Shown in pieces: positions 25,645 to 33,328 of a stretch of 64,000 bases of DNA. Made by a program: the position numbers and the translations under genes. The notes below the pieces were generated by a model. That model searched no databases. It saw only the letters and a list, made by a program, of their open reading frames with translations, and had not been told where the DNA came from. Origin of the DNA: Ignavibacteriales bacterium (lineage in GTDB: Bacteria > Bacteroidota > Ignavibacteria > Ignavibacteriales > Ignavibacteriaceae); the NCBI GenBank assembly GCA_003538625.1, contig DPRR01000001.1, positions 62,001 to 126,000 on the forward strand, written 5' to 3'. Numbering within the stretch: position 1 is the stretch's first letter; each line of letters opens with the position of its first letter.

Positions 25645-25875
25645 GTTAATGTGAGAAATTTTTCTGTTTATGTGGGATTTATTTTTGTTTATATGAGAAT
25701 AACTTTTGTTAATGTGAGATTTATTTTTGTTAATGTGAGGAGAATTTGTGTTATTGTGAAGTTATTTTTTGTTAATGTGGGAAGTATTTGTGTTAATATT
25801 AGGATACTTTGTGTTTATATGAGTAATATTTGTGTTAATGTTAGGGTGCTTTGTGTTTATGTGAGGAGAACTAAG
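25645..25875 (+). repeat. array of eleven 21-bp tandem repeats upstream of the XRE gene
   Basis: The unit begins with GTTWATGTGAG and continues with about ten T-rich bases. Units start at 25645, 25666, 25687, 25708, 25729, 25750, 25771, 25792, 25813, 25834 and 25855: exactly 21 bp every time. Single units differ (GTTAAT or GTTTAT; GTGAG, ATGAG, GTGGG), so the phase is kept while the sequence has drifted. 21 bp is two helical turns. The plus strand is open for 78 codons across it only because 21 is a multiple of three. It is not a CRISPR array, since there are no unique spacers. Confidence 0.9.
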
Positions 25876-25989
25876 CATATTGTTTGATTTTGTGGCAAAT
25901 TGAGGGGTTTAAGGATTGAAGGAATGAAAGATTGGTGGTTTTATTGTTAGATTGTTACATTGTTGATTAAAATAAACCCCTCTTGTGTT

Positions 25990-26010
25990 CTCCTCTTTAA
26001 TAAAGGGGAG
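25990..26010. repeat. short dispersed hairpin (CTCCTCTTT...AAAGGGGAG)
   Basis: A nine-base stem with one G-T pair and a three-base loop. It belongs to the same loose 'CCCTCTCC' type of dispersed repeat as 32116-32138. It lies after the 387-residue gene on the minus strand. Confidence 0.5.
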
Positions 26011-26050
26011 AAAAGAAATGTGCCACTATGCGACCGTGGTAACTAAGAAA

Positions 26051-27214
26051 CTATACAAAGTTTTTTATGAATCCTCTTAAGTCATCCACATTAGTACTTG
26101 AGATTAAATATCCAAATGAATGTTCATTTAAAGTAACTAAATTTTCGTTTTGTAAATACAATAAAGAATGCTCAACCTGACGCTTACTAAGATTACGTGT
26201 AAGACTATAATCAGAGGTTTCTATTAACTCACCAGATAGAAGCGAATTAATAACTGTGACTAATAGTGATCGTTTGTTATCAAGCTTTTGAAAGTAATAA
26301 TTATAACCTATGTATGATGAATAAAAACTAAGATAATGTCCTGCTGCATTCATCTCGGTATTTTCCAATAGGCCATTCTTTAATAGTTTGGAGATTATTG
26401 ATGACAGACTATCTGGGGACAAATTAAAAGCAGTTTGTGTTCTTTCAATAATACCGTCCATATCGGAATAATCACGATTTACATCCTCCTCTATACAAAT
26501 TCTCTCGAGTAATTTATTTTCTAAATCATTGAGCATTGGAGCAATGAGCTTCGAATTATTAAATGAGTCGTTTATTACGTTACAAAGTAAAACACCAAAA
26601 TCATTCTTAACATAATAAAAAGAATGTGCAAGCATTTTATCAATTTCAGACTGGATTCTAGAAAAGCTAAAACCGACAAGACCAGCCTGATATAAGTTTT
26701 GAAGGATGTATTCATCCACTTCAACCAAGTTTTTTTTGTAATAAGAATCAAGATTATTTAAGTCTTCAATAAACACTTTTTCAATCGCAGTTGAAAGACG
26801 CATAAAAGATTGTTGATTTATTTTTTCATTAAGATAAGCTGAAAATATTTTTGATAGATATTCTGCTTTTGTAAGATGATCATACCTGTCAAGAATTATA
26901 ATTAAATGCTCACCAATTTTTTTAGAATATTCGGGGTCAGATTGAATTTTGTTTTTGAACTTAGCACGGCTTTCATCATTATTTTTGGGAAGATACTTTA
27001 GGAAGCGTAGAATTTTATTGATTAAAAATTTATCACGCACAGAGATACCGAATTTTGCAACAGATATAAAATTTTTAATTATCGGAAATTCATTTAATGG
27101 GCTATCTAAAATTTGATCAAAGGAAAAATCTGTTAAATCTGTAAATATTTCCTGAACATTTTCATCACTAATAATTGATTCAATCATTTTATTTGATAGT
27201 TCATTTGATTCCAT
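26051..27214 (-). CDS. unknown protein of the accessory region, C-terminal winged-helix-like
   Basis: 387 residues, no signal peptide. The N-terminal third contains FPIIKNFISVAKFGISVRDK and HLIIILDRYDHLTKAEYLSK, a pattern I have seen in uncharacterised proteins from bacterial defence islands, though I cannot name a family. The C-terminal 150 residues look like winged helices (TQTAFNLSPDSLSSIISKLL; SLTRNLSKRQVEHSLLYLQ), as in DNA-binding or sensing modules. It is the last gene of the minus-strand run that starts at about 32 kb. No enzymatic motif is visible. Confidence 0.5.
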   Translation of the reverse strand: MESNELSNKMIESIISDENVQEIFTDLTDFSFDQILDSPLNEFPIIKNFISVAKFGISVRDKFLINKILRFLKYLPKNNDESRAKFKNKIQSDPEYSKKIGEHLIIILDRYDHLTKAEYLSKIFSAYLNEKINQQSFMRLSTAIEKVFIEDLNNLDSYYKKNLVEVDEYILQNLYQAGLVGFSFSRIQSEIDKMLAHSFYYVKNDFGVLLCNVINDSFNNSKLIAPMLNDLENKLLERICIEEDVNRDYSDMDGIIERTQTAFNLSPDSLSSIISKLLKNGLLENTEMNAAGHYLSFYSSYIGYNYYFQKLDNKRSLLVTVINSLLSGELIETSDYSLTRNLSKRQVEHSLLYLQNENLVTLNEHSFGYLISSTNVDDLRGFIKNFV

Positions 27215-27288
27215 TTTGATTCCAATAAGTTGTTTATATCACTGTTTTATTTAATAATTAAGTTATAATGCTATTTACATTTAATATT

Positions 27289-27702
27289 TCAATTGTGAAC
27301 GAATTGGGGGTTGAGAAACTTTTGGACAATGAATGGAATGAATGTTTCGTATGCGCCTGTAACTGGTTGACCTAATATACATTCTACCTCAACTGATATA
27401 AAATTATTTTCTAAAATAAGTTTTTGTGGTTCTATAAATGCAGTGCCAAATACTGGAAGTATTAGTGTTATTAGTTCTTCATTGCCAAGTTCCTGAAGTA
27501 ATTCAAATAATTGCATCTGGGTAAAGTCAAATGTTACTGCGTAAGTAACTTCTTCAAAAGTCATTGTACAACTGAATGAGTATAGGTTATTACCTGTGTA
27601 GAAAAGTTCTGCTATTATTGCGCCATAGAAGTGATGTGTGCCGTAAGTGCCGAAACCCTTTTTTATGTGTTGTCCTAAATCCGGTTTAAAGTTTTGTTGC
27701 AT
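27289..27702 (-). CDS. conserved-looking hypothetical protein
   Basis: 137 residues, no signal peptide or membrane segment. The sequence is rich in aromatic and beta-forming residues, with Phe/Tyr-rich strands such as YSFSCTMTFEEVTYAVTFDF. I do not recognise a family. It begins 14 bp after the DUF5677 gene, so it is probably co-transcribed with it. A role in the putative defence operon is inferred only from position. Confidence 0.5.
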   Translation of the reverse strand: MQQNFKPDLGQHIKKGFGTYGTHHFYGAIIAELFYTGNNLYSFSCTMTFEEVTYAVTFDFTQMQLFELLQELGNEELITLILPVFGTAFIEPQKLILENNFISVEVECILGQPVTGAYETFIPFIVQKFLNPQFVHN

Positions 27703-27716
27703 ATCATGGTCCCTTG

Positions 27717-28535
27717 TTATTCTTCAGCCGTATTACTTTTTAGATTTGAAATATCTTGTAAATAAACGAGGCGAATTGTTTCGAATTTTGGTTTGAATCC
27801 TAAACCGAGGTTGAAGTCCACCATTTCAAGTAATCCGAATAATGATTGAAACGCAATTGCCAAAGCTAGTGCACCATCATTAAGATTGTTCGCCGCTATC
27901 TGAACAATGCCAGCATTGTGTTTTATGTTTTGACCTATACTACTGATATCCCAGTGAATCCATCCACTTATATCACGATAGACATTTTGAAGATGGCCGT
28001 CTATTTCTTCAAACATTCTTGAAATTTTAATTTCATTGCCTTGTTCATCAATTAACCATTTGTTAGTAAATGAGTATTGGCTTGGGCTAAGAGAAGTATC
28101 TTTAATTTTTCGAGCCTTTTTTGTTAAAAATATGCTACCATAGTAATCCAATCTTGCAAATATGTCGTTCGCAATTTCGGGAGAAATTTCACTTTTATTT
28201 TTTTTTAGATACAACTTGTAATCTGCAACAACTGCATATCTAGACCAGAGATCGCCGTAGTGATTTGGATTATTTTTATGACACCAAGCAATTATTATTA
28301 GCCCTTCTAACATCGTTCGAGCAATGATCATTGAGTCACTATATTGTTTACCAGAAATCAGTATCATTATGGAACGACAATGTTCTATTTGTTTTGTAAG
28401 GAAGGAAAGGCTCATAAATGCAAAGTGATCATTGGGGTCAAATTTAATTTCACTTGAAATTACTTCTTTTGCGACTATTAAAAGATTATTAATATGAGAT
28501 GATATAATTTCTATATCTACTGTTCTATCTTTCAT
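27717..28535 (-). CDS. DUF5677-like protein
   Basis: 272 residues. The middle SMIIARTMLEGLIIIAWCHK is the typical core of DUF5677 proteins, which are alpha-helical and often lie in accessory or defence regions. The later YRDISGWIHWD has a His after a conserved aromatic, also usual in the family. DUF5677 has been compared with HEPN-like helical domains, but a clear RxxxxH ribonuclease motif is not visible here. Function is unknown. The gene is part of the minus-strand run from 32.0 to 26.1 kb, with 78 bp to the upstream gene. Confidence 0.65.
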   Translation of the reverse strand: MKDRTVDIEIISSHINNLLIVAKEVISSEIKFDPNDHFAFMSLSFLTKQIEHCRSIMILISGKQYSDSMIIARTMLEGLIIIAWCHKNNPNHYGDLWSRYAVVADYKLYLKKNKSEISPEIANDIFARLDYYGSIFLTKKARKIKDTSLSPSQYSFTNKWLIDEQGNEIKISRMFEEIDGHLQNVYRDISGWIHWDISSIGQNIKHNAGIVQIAANNLNDGALALAIAFQSLFGLLEMVDFNLGLGFKPKFETIRLVYLQDISNLKSNTAEE

Positions 28536-28613
28536 AATATACTAGACTAAGCATCCATTCTTATAATGTGAAAATAGCATATATTTATTAAAGAATTATT
28601 TTTCAATAAAATA

Positions 28614-29108
28614 TCATTCGATATTAAAATAACGGCATTCTTTAAACGATGAATATTTATTTCTTAAAATATTTAACAAGAAATTTTGAGCACGATCAAT
28701 TATGTCTTGGTTAGTAGAAACAGCAACTAAAATAATAGCTCTAATCCATTCATTATTTTTGTTTAGAGTTTCAATTTCATCATCCCAGAACACAAGCCAA
28801 TCGTTTTTAATCCTATCTAAGTTTTCTTCATTGCCTTCAAAAAGGGTTTGTTCTAAATCCAAACAATTTTTAAAGCGAAAGTACCCAGCAATAATATCGT
28901 GATATAATTGATATTTACGATGATCAAATGAAGTGAAATTAACACTATGCAGTAGAGTATTATGATCTATCTCAAGTAAATTAATTGCAGCAACATAAAT
29001 TGACTGCGCTTTGAATACCATTTTAGATAAATTTTCAAAATATAGATCATGTTGAATATTCATTACTTCATTTTTATTATCCCCCTCGAACAATGAGCCA
29101 ACTATCAT
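28614..29108 (-). CDS. hypothetical protein downstream of the methyltransferase-nuclease
   Basis: 164 residues, mostly alpha-helical by composition, acidic, without signal peptide. Segments such as HDLYFENLSKMVFKAQSIYV and IRAIILVAVSTNQDIIDRAQ suggest an all-helical domain. I do not recognise a family. It begins 11 bp after the stop of the methyltransferase-nuclease gene, so translation from the same mRNA is likely. A partner or immunity role is possible but not shown. Confidence 0.5.
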   Translation of the reverse strand: MIVGSLFEGDNKNEVMNIQHDLYFENLSKMVFKAQSIYVAAINLLEIDHNTLLHSVNFTSFDHRKYQLYHDIIAGYFRFKNCLDLEQTLFEGNEENLDRIKNDWLVFWDDEIETLNKNNEWIRAIILVAVSTNQDIIDRAQNFLLNILRNKYSSFKECRYFNIE

Positions 29109-29119
29109 TTTTTACCTTT

Positions 29120-30715
29120 TCAAATTTCTAGTTTAATTTGGTTTTGTTTGGATTTGCCTTTTAGTTGTGCTGCTTTAAATGTGACGTTTAAAGATGGAAG
29201 TTTTAATTTTTTGTTATAGAAAAATTCTTTGAGTGTCAGGATTTGTAACCTAGGAAATTCAAAGCCAGGCACTTTTACAAAGCCTGACATTGCGACTGTT
29301 TCTATCATTGGCTTTGTTGGTTCTTTTGTAGTTAGAAAAACTCCAAGTTCGCATTTTTGTTTTTCCATTGCACCGCGTAACGCATCGATGTCTTTGGATT
29401 CGATGTTTGTGCCGCCTTTAACTTGAAATGCCGCACGAACAATTTCGTTTTTGTTTGGATCGATTAGATATTGTGCGATTCCATCAATGCCTTTATCAGC
29501 ACCTTTAGAGCCAAATGTTGTTGAGAACACTTCGAACTCGGTGAGCCACCAATCTTGAAAAGCGTTTGGGTTTTGTTTCCATAGTTCTATTGCGCTTTGT
29601 TCATCTGTTGGTGTTCCCCTGATTTCAAACTTGTTGAGGCTTTCTCCATATGTGTCTTTAAGTCTGCGTTTGATTAGAGATATTGCAATTGGTGAAATGT
29701 CTATTCCAATCCAATTGCGATGAAGACTTTCTGCTGCATCTACGGTAGTACCACAACCGCAAAACGCATCTAATACTGTATCACCTTCGTTACTGCTTGC
29801 TTTGATAATTCTTTCTAAAAGTGCTTTTGGTTTTTGTGTTGGATAACCCAGTCGTTCTTTCTCAGAAAATTGTAAGGGAGCAATATCAACCCAGACAGAA
29901 TCTATTTTGATTCCCTTTTGCTCGGCTAAATAATGCTTCTTAGATATTCTGCCTTCTTGTGATTTAGGAAAATACAGTCTTCCTTCCTCATCTAACTGTT
30001 CCATTAGTTTTAAGTTTACACGCCAACCATTCTTTGGTGGTTTATAGCCTTTATATTCATAATATAGATTTGGGCGTGGGTTTGGACTATCAAGCGGTGC
30101 TAACCTATATGGTCCCTTACCATCTTCATCATCAAGTTTAAATCTTGAAAGGTATTCTTCAGTAGCACCAGTATATTGATTATAAAATGTGTAATTATCT
30201 GTTTTTGAATAAAGAAGTATTGAATCATTATTCGATCCAAATTTATTTCTTACGTCACCTTTAGCTAAAGCTCTTTTCCATACTACTTCATTCAAAAAAT
30301 ATTTAGAACCAAATATCACATCGCATACATTCTTTAAGTAATGACTCATAGTTGGGTCACAATGAAGATAAAAACTACCTGTTGGTTTTAACACACGATG
30401 TAATTCCAGTATGCGTAATGACATCATTGTTAGATATGGAAAAGCATGAGGGGCAACTTTTTGGTAAGTGATAAGTAAGTCGTAAATGTTATCTGTTTTA
30501 AGCGTATGAAGTTCCATTAAGGAATCCTGAATACTTTTAAGTGTCCAGGTGTCTTCAAAAGCAATGCGTTGTGTTTGTATTTCTTTGTCGTCAAAGAAAA
30601 TGTTATAGTCTCTTTTACTATTGAATGGTGGGTCTATGTAAATGAGATCAACTGATTCATCGGGAACATTTTCCCGAAGTACGTTAAGGCAATCGCCAAG
30701 GTAGAGTGTGCTCAT
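29120..30715 (-). CDS. fused beta-class DNA methyltransferase and PD-(D/E)XK endonuclease
   Basis: 531 residues. The catalytic motif IV DPPF is at 28-31 (LIYIDPPFNSKRDYN), and the AdoMet-binding motif I VLDAFCGCGTT comes later (about 312-322), an order that marks beta-class amino-methyltransferases such as type III Mod and M.PvuII-like enzymes. YPTQKP is motif X. The C-terminal 150 residues hold WWLTEFEVFSTTFGSKGADK, GIDGIA (Asp near 409) and AAFQVKGG (QxK near 429-431), an Mrr-like PD-(D/E)XK nuclease core. One polypeptide could therefore both methylate and cut DNA. The start overlaps the stop of the upstream HEPN-like gene (ATGA), so the two are coupled. The recognition site is unknown. Confidence 0.85.
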   Translation of the reverse strand: MSTLYLGDCLNVLRENVPDESVDLIYIDPPFNSKRDYNIFFDDKEIQTQRIAFEDTWTLKSIQDSLMELHTLKTDNIYDLLITYQKVAPHAFPYLTMMSLRILELHRVLKPTGSFYLHCDPTMSHYLKNVCDVIFGSKYFLNEVVWKRALAKGDVRNKFGSNNDSILLYSKTDNYTFYNQYTGATEEYLSRFKLDDEDGKGPYRLAPLDSPNPRPNLYYEYKGYKPPKNGWRVNLKLMEQLDEEGRLYFPKSQEGRISKKHYLAEQKGIKIDSVWVDIAPLQFSEKERLGYPTQKPKALLERIIKASSNEGDTVLDAFCGCGTTVDAAESLHRNWIGIDISPIAISLIKRRLKDTYGESLNKFEIRGTPTDEQSAIELWKQNPNAFQDWWLTEFEVFSTTFGSKGADKGIDGIAQYLIDPNKNEIVRAAFQVKGGTNIESKDIDALRGAMEKQKCELGVFLTTKEPTKPMIETVAMSGFVKVPGFEFPRLQILTLKEFFYNKKLKLPSLNVTFKAAQLKGKSKQNQIKLEI

Positions 30716-31977
30716 AGTTGTTTGGGTTTATTAATATAGTTGTTGTAAAACTCCAAGAGATCATCAATAAGTATAATAATTCTTAAGGCATTCTCTTTTG
30801 TCCCGAAATTAGAAAGCTTACCATGTAATATACCATGTCTATTTATATTATCTGATGTGTCTTTCACGTTTTTAAAATCAATATTATTATAAACATTTTT
30901 CTTTAAATAATTTGTAAGAGTGATCAGCTGTAAGATTTTAAGTCCTTCTTTGAAATTATCGAATTGAGGAAAAAATTGTGAAACTTTCATATCACCTTTT
31001 AAATCTTCAATTGTTTGGATTAATATATCAATAATTTCAAAGTTGATATGTTTCGACTCGCTTGTACGGTTAAACTCTTTAAGTACCTTAATTACAAGTT
31101 GATCAACTACGGTCAAACCAACAATAATAGTTGAAGAAAACATCCTGTTGCCCAAATTATGAAAGAGTTCCGTAATGATAACAGATTTATCTTCTAATAA
31201 CTTATGCTTACACCAAGTTAGTTCAAGTGCTTGATAAGTAGAATTTTGAAAGTAGGCAAACACAATATCTTCTAAAGCATCGGAAGAATGTTCGTCAAAT
31301 TCTAAGTATAAAATCTTTTCCCAAATCTCATTTACAAAACGTGATGGAATCCATAAATCTTTTCTTTTAAATAAAGCAATTGAGTTGCTAATCGCAAGAA
31401 AATAATCGAAAAGTAAAGGGTTGTCTAATTTTTCAAAATGATCTAAAGACTCAAGTTGTTTATTTCCCTGAGCATTCTTTTTTATTTGAGGAAATACATG
31501 TTGATTGAATAATGTTAATCTTGAACGCATATAATCAATATTTAACTTTGTTAAAGTTCCATCTAAAACTTTGAACCAGATTGATTCAAATTCAAAGTTA
31601 AATGAAATACCTGAAAACAAATAAGCCAGTGTTTCATCATATTGACCACAGCTTTTTTTTATAAATTCTACACCCTTGGCAATTGAATCTATAAACTCAA
31701 TTTTATTTTCTTTTAAAAATATTTTATCTGACATTAAATATGCACAAAAAATACTTTCAATAGTTTTTAAATCTTGTTGACTAAAAATTGAAAAAGTAAT
31801 TCTACTTTTGTTGTCATATTTTGATTGAGAATAATAGAGAATATATTTAGCTATATCACCCTCATTTTTAATTTTAAACTTTTGTCTAATCTTAATTGAA
31901 ATATTCCTTGTCCAATCGGATGGCTTGACAAATCGAATAACGTTATTATTTATTTTAGACTTAAAGTAATGCTTCAT
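30712..31977 (-). CDS. HEPN-like RxxxxH protein, possible RNase effector
   Basis: 421 residues from the ATG at 31977 (MKHYFKSKINNN). A longer reading from 32040 adds a hydrophobic 21-residue leader with no good ribosome site and is less likely. Near the C-terminus lies DNINRHGILHGKL followed by NFGTKENALRIIILIDDLL. RHGILH is an R-x4-H motif with a polar residue after Arg, the signature of HEPN ribonucleases. The rest is helical. Proteins with this 'NRHxxLHG...YGTxxNALR' ending are common in accessory regions, function mostly unknown. The stop codon overlaps the methyltransferase-nuclease start, so it is the first gene of that operon. RNase activity is inference. Confidence 0.6.
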   Translation of the reverse strand: MKHYFKSKINNNVIRFVKPSDWTRNISIKIRQKFKIKNEGDIAKYILYYSQSKYDNKSRITFSIFSQQDLKTIESIFCAYLMSDKIFLKENKIEFIDSIAKGVEFIKKSCGQYDETLAYLFSGISFNFEFESIWFKVLDGTLTKLNIDYMRSRLTLFNQHVFPQIKKNAQGNKQLESLDHFEKLDNPLLFDYFLAISNSIALFKRKDLWIPSRFVNEIWEKILYLEFDEHSSDALEDIVFAYFQNSTYQALELTWCKHKLLEDKSVIITELFHNLGNRMFSSTIIVGLTVVDQLVIKVLKEFNRTSESKHINFEIIDILIQTIEDLKGDMKVSQFFPQFDNFKEGLKILQLITLTNYLKKNVYNNIDFKNVKDTSDNINRHGILHGKLSNFGTKENALRIIILIDDLLEFYNNYINKPKQL

Positions 31978-32115
31978 ACCGATAAAATATAAATTAAAAT
32001 GAAGTACAAAAATAAAGGCTATTATCAATTTAATAAACAAAACGCAAAAGGGAATCCCTGAGCTACGAAGGGAAATTGTTTAAGACAAAATGTTAAGAAC
32101 GACCTCACCCTTAAT

Positions 32116-32138
32116 CCCTCTCCTTATTAAGGAGAGGG
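32116..32138. repeat. short dispersed palindrome (CCCTCTCCTT/AAGGAGAGGG)
   Basis: A perfect ten-base stem with ATT loop, 14 bp after the stop of the 246-residue gene. The flanking words CCTCACCCTTAAT belong to a dispersed repeat known from many genomes. There is no T-run, so it is not a typical terminator. Confidence 0.6.
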
Positions 32139-32152
32139 AGATAGGGCATTAA

Positions 32153-32893
32153 TTAAGGAGTTGGTGGTGTTGGGTCTGAAGGATTTTCCGGATCGGTTGG
32201 TTGTTCCGGATCGGTAGGAGTTTCTGGGTCCTGTGGATTGAACCTGTGACCGAGATCCTTAATTACACGCGCATTTTTATATTCGAGATAAAACTGCGGA
32301 TCTGATGAATTAAATTTTTCCATCATTCTATCCATTTGATCAGTAAGAATTGAATCACCTTGTTTAAACAAATCCGAAAGAACAGAACCAGCAGCAAACT
32401 TTGTAGAGAAGCTGGATTCCTTACCACCAAGAGCAGAATTAAATGCAGAGATTATTGTGTCGATATTTGCAATCTGAAGTGCTTCAACTCCATAAGCAAC
32501 AAGTTGAGCTGCGTAAGCATCGGCAGTATTTTTAACGAGTGTTGCCTGATCGGTAAGTTCGGTATCGCGGAGATTTTGAAGTGTACCTTTTTTAATATTA
32601 CCGAGTGCCTGAAGGCGCGGATCGTTAGTAGCAGTGCCAAGTGCAAACAGACCACCGGCAACCGGAACGACAGCACTAATGAGGGCTGTACGCTCCTGTG
32701 ATTTAAGGGTTGTTTTACCAGCAGTTGCACTATTTTTTAGAATATTTTTTTCGCTTATAGCGGCAATAATATCCTGAAAGTTTGTGAGTGCCGTACTTAA
32801 TGCAGTGACTGTTGCGTACTTTGCCGAATTGGCAACTAGCAGGGTTGTTACTGCGTTGTACATGGTTAGTTTGTTTTCTTGTTTGTCATTCAT
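32153..32893 (-). CDS. unknown protein with Pro/Asp/Thr repeat tail
   Basis: 246 residues, no signal peptide. The first 215 residues are Ala-, Thr- and Leu-rich and appear helical. Residues from about 222 on are four copies of a PTDPEQ-like unit (DPETPTDPEQPTDPENPSDP), a flexible spacer like those that link or display domains. I do not recognise a family. The gene precedes the HEPN-like gene by a wide gap and may be a separate unit. A 16-bp perfect palindrome lies 80 bp upstream of its start. A shadow ORF on the other strand should be ignored. Confidence 0.55.
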   Translation of the reverse strand: MNDKQENKLTMYNAVTTLLVANSAKYATVTALSTALTNFQDIIAAISEKNILKNSATAGKTTLKSQERTALISAVVPVAGGLFALGTATNDPRLQALGNIKKGTLQNLRDTELTDQATLVKNTADAYAAQLVAYGVEALQIANIDTIISAFNSALGGKESSFSTKFAAGSVLSDLFKQGDSILTDQMDRMMEKFNSSDPQFYLEYKNARVIKDLGHRFNPQDPETPTDPEQPTDPENPSDPTPPTP

Positions 32894-32972
32894 GATGAGA
32901 CTCCCTTAATTTATTAGAAATAATTGTTTAAAAGTGCCGCTGTAAATTTATAGGTGAGACAAGCGTTTTGGT

Positions 32973-32988
32973 TTAGTACATGTACTAA
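32973..32988. promoter_or_regulatory. 16-bp perfect palindrome, possible operator
   Basis: TTAGTACATGTACTAA is fully self-complementary and lies 80 bp upstream of the start of the 246-residue gene. Sites of this form often bind dimeric regulators. A weak TAAATTTA at 32944-32951 could be the -7 box of that gene, which would put the palindrome over its -33 region. This is inference. Confidence 0.4.
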
Positions 32989-33119
32989 CGATTTTTGAGC
33001 AGATATTGTGATTTTGGCGTTTTTTGTTTCTGAAAAGAGAGACGGGAGAGGCGAAATGGGAAAGCGAGAGAAGGATGGTGGTTGATTTAGGTAAATTTTA
33101 AAAGTGAAGAAATGATAAT

Positions 33120-33187
33120 AAAAAACCCCGCGAACGGGGCAAAGGCTCTAATGTCCTTCCAACTCCACATAAATGGATTAGGTTAAA
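33120..33187 (-). repeat. 66-nt repeat with intrinsic terminator, copy 1
   Basis: On the minus strand the element ends in CCCCGTTCGCGGGG followed by TTTTTT, an intrinsic terminator. The 40 nt before it (AATCCATTTATGTGGAGTTG and onward to GAGCCTTTG) are almost identical to copy 2 at 35158-35227, with two substitutions and one indel in all. It lies 140 bp after the stop of the lipoprotein gene at 33329. Such strong conservation outside the hairpin is more than a terminator needs and suggests a small RNA or a mobile cassette end. Confidence 0.8.
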
Positions 33188-33328
33188 ATAGAAGTGAAAT
33201 ATATTTTATGCAAATATTTTAACTGAAAGTAAAATGATTTATAAACCATTTTGCTGATATCAGGAAAATGGTTGAACTTGGATCGGTGCAGAAAGAAAAA
33301 AGTAAATTTTCTAATATAAGATTTCTTT

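Larger units (their letters stand above)
25606..26050. other. 445-bp gene-free interval
   Basis: Contains the 21-bp repeat array (25645-25875) and an imperfect hairpin repeat of the type found in many genomes, CTCCTCTTT (25990-25998) against AAAGGGGAG (26002-26010). Otherwise low-complexity, T-rich sequence with no gene I can support. Confidence 0.7.
32894..33328. other. 435-bp gene-free interval
   Basis: Holds a 16-bp palindrome (32973-32988) and the first copy of a 66-nt repeat with a terminator hairpin (33120-33187). The remaining sequence shows no ORF or RNA I can support. Confidence 0.6.

Noticed and set aside
25645..25875. CRISPR array
   Set aside because: Repeats are contiguous 21-bp units without unique spacers, and no cas gene is near.
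25651..25887. 78-codon plus-strand ORF with CVNVR-like heptad repeats
   Set aside because: It is the translation of the 21-bp tandem array. The period is a multiple of three, so the frame stays open by itself. No signal, no ribosome site.
32360..32701. 113-codon plus-strand ORF
   Set aside because: Antisense to the 246-residue gene, with no ribosome site or recognisable sequence.
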